Shown here one piece after another: positions 8,001-8,109 of a stretch of 8,109 bases of DNA (position 1 is its first letter; each line of letters begins with the position of its first letter). Origin of the DNA: Acidobacteriota bacterium (GTDB taxonomy: Bacteria > Acidobacteriota > Terriglobia > Terriglobales > Acidobacteriaceae); the NCBI GenBank assembly GCA_003223595.1, contig QHVR01000048.1, positions 1 to 8,109 of the forward strand. The letters run 5' to 3'. The notes beneath the pieces are model-generated. The model was not told the origin of the DNA. It saw only the letters and a list, made by a program, of their open reading frames with translations, and made no database searches. A program made the translations under genes and the position numbers.

Positions 8001-8031
8001 GGGTCCCGAGTTTTGAGTCCTGCGTCCTGAG
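8001..8031. repeat. Four degenerate heptamer repeats, consensus GAGTCCT
   Basis: Head-to-tail heptamers GGGTCCC, GAGTTTT, GAGTCCT and GCGTCCT (8001-8028), then GAG. They begin two bases after the barrel stop codon. This looks like a short decayed tandem repeat in the intergenic space. No strong stem followed by a T-run is seen here, so no terminator is called for the barrel gene. Confidence 0.45.
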
Positions 8032-8109
8032 CTAACCTTCCTGGCTACTTTCAAGCGCGGTTGAAACCTCTTCCAAGAACTCCTTATAAGCTATTTGGAT
8101 AACCTGCAT
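8032..8109 (-). CDS. Possible 3' end of a convergent gene cut by the window edge
   Basis: On the minus strand the frame from the window edge stays open for 25 codons and ends at TAG (8034 to 8032). The peptide (ending KEFLEEVSTALESSQEG) is acidic and helix-like with plausible amino-acid use. It happens to begin with ATG exactly at the edge, but could equally be the C-terminus of a longer protein. The open stretch is too short to separate from chance, and no family is recognised. If real, it converges on the barrel gene. Confidence 0.25.
   Translation of the reverse strand: MQVIQIAYKEFLEEVSTALESSQEG

Noticed and set aside
8049..8066. TTTCAA / TTGAAA inverted repeat with a GCGCGG loop as a terminator for the barrel gene
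   Set aside because: The stem is six A/T-rich pairs with no following T-run, so it does not look like an intrinsic terminator.

Overview
The window (8,109 bp, moderately GC-rich, no rRNA, tRNA, IS element or CRISPR seen) reads like chromosomal DNA of an Acidobacteriota member, probably a soil or freshwater Terriglobia-type organism. This rests on three things: a secreted GWxTD-domain protein, an outer-membrane barrel with an N-terminal carboxypeptidase-regulatory-like domain, and an adaptor/ATPase pair of the type common in that phylum. The assignment is from recognition of family style, not from a search.

Layout, left to right. Positions 1-114 hold no gene I can support. A membrane-anchored PAS-GAF-GGDEF diguanylate cyclase (115-1800, +) has an intact GGEEF active site and an intact RxxD inhibitory site. 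It converges on a two-gene minus-strand unit: a periplasmic adaptor (membrane fusion protein, 2731-4125) followed by a MacB/LolD-type ABC ATPase (1854-2609). An intrinsic terminator at 1798-1830, oriented for the minus strand, closes that unit directly after the ATPase. No permease is encoded in the window.

A roughly 400-bp divergent control region (4126-4531) separates the adaptor from a plus-strand pair: a secreted GWxTD-domain protein (4532-6298) and, 32 bp later, an outer-membrane beta-barrel protein (6331-7998). The control region holds plausible sigma70-type promoters in both directions, two palindromes that could be operators, a two-turn direct repeat and a mirror-symmetric element that looks like a dispersed repeat. 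The right end (7999-8109) carries four degenerate heptamer repeats and possibly the tail of a convergent minus-strand gene cut by the window edge.

Functional reading: the four genes around the divergent region are all envelope-related (inner-membrane/periplasmic adaptor, its ATPase, an exported GWxTD protein, an outer-membrane barrel). It is reasonable, but unproven, that they are co-controlled and act together in envelope transport or assembly. The diguanylate cyclase is a separate transcription unit and is not obviously tied to them.
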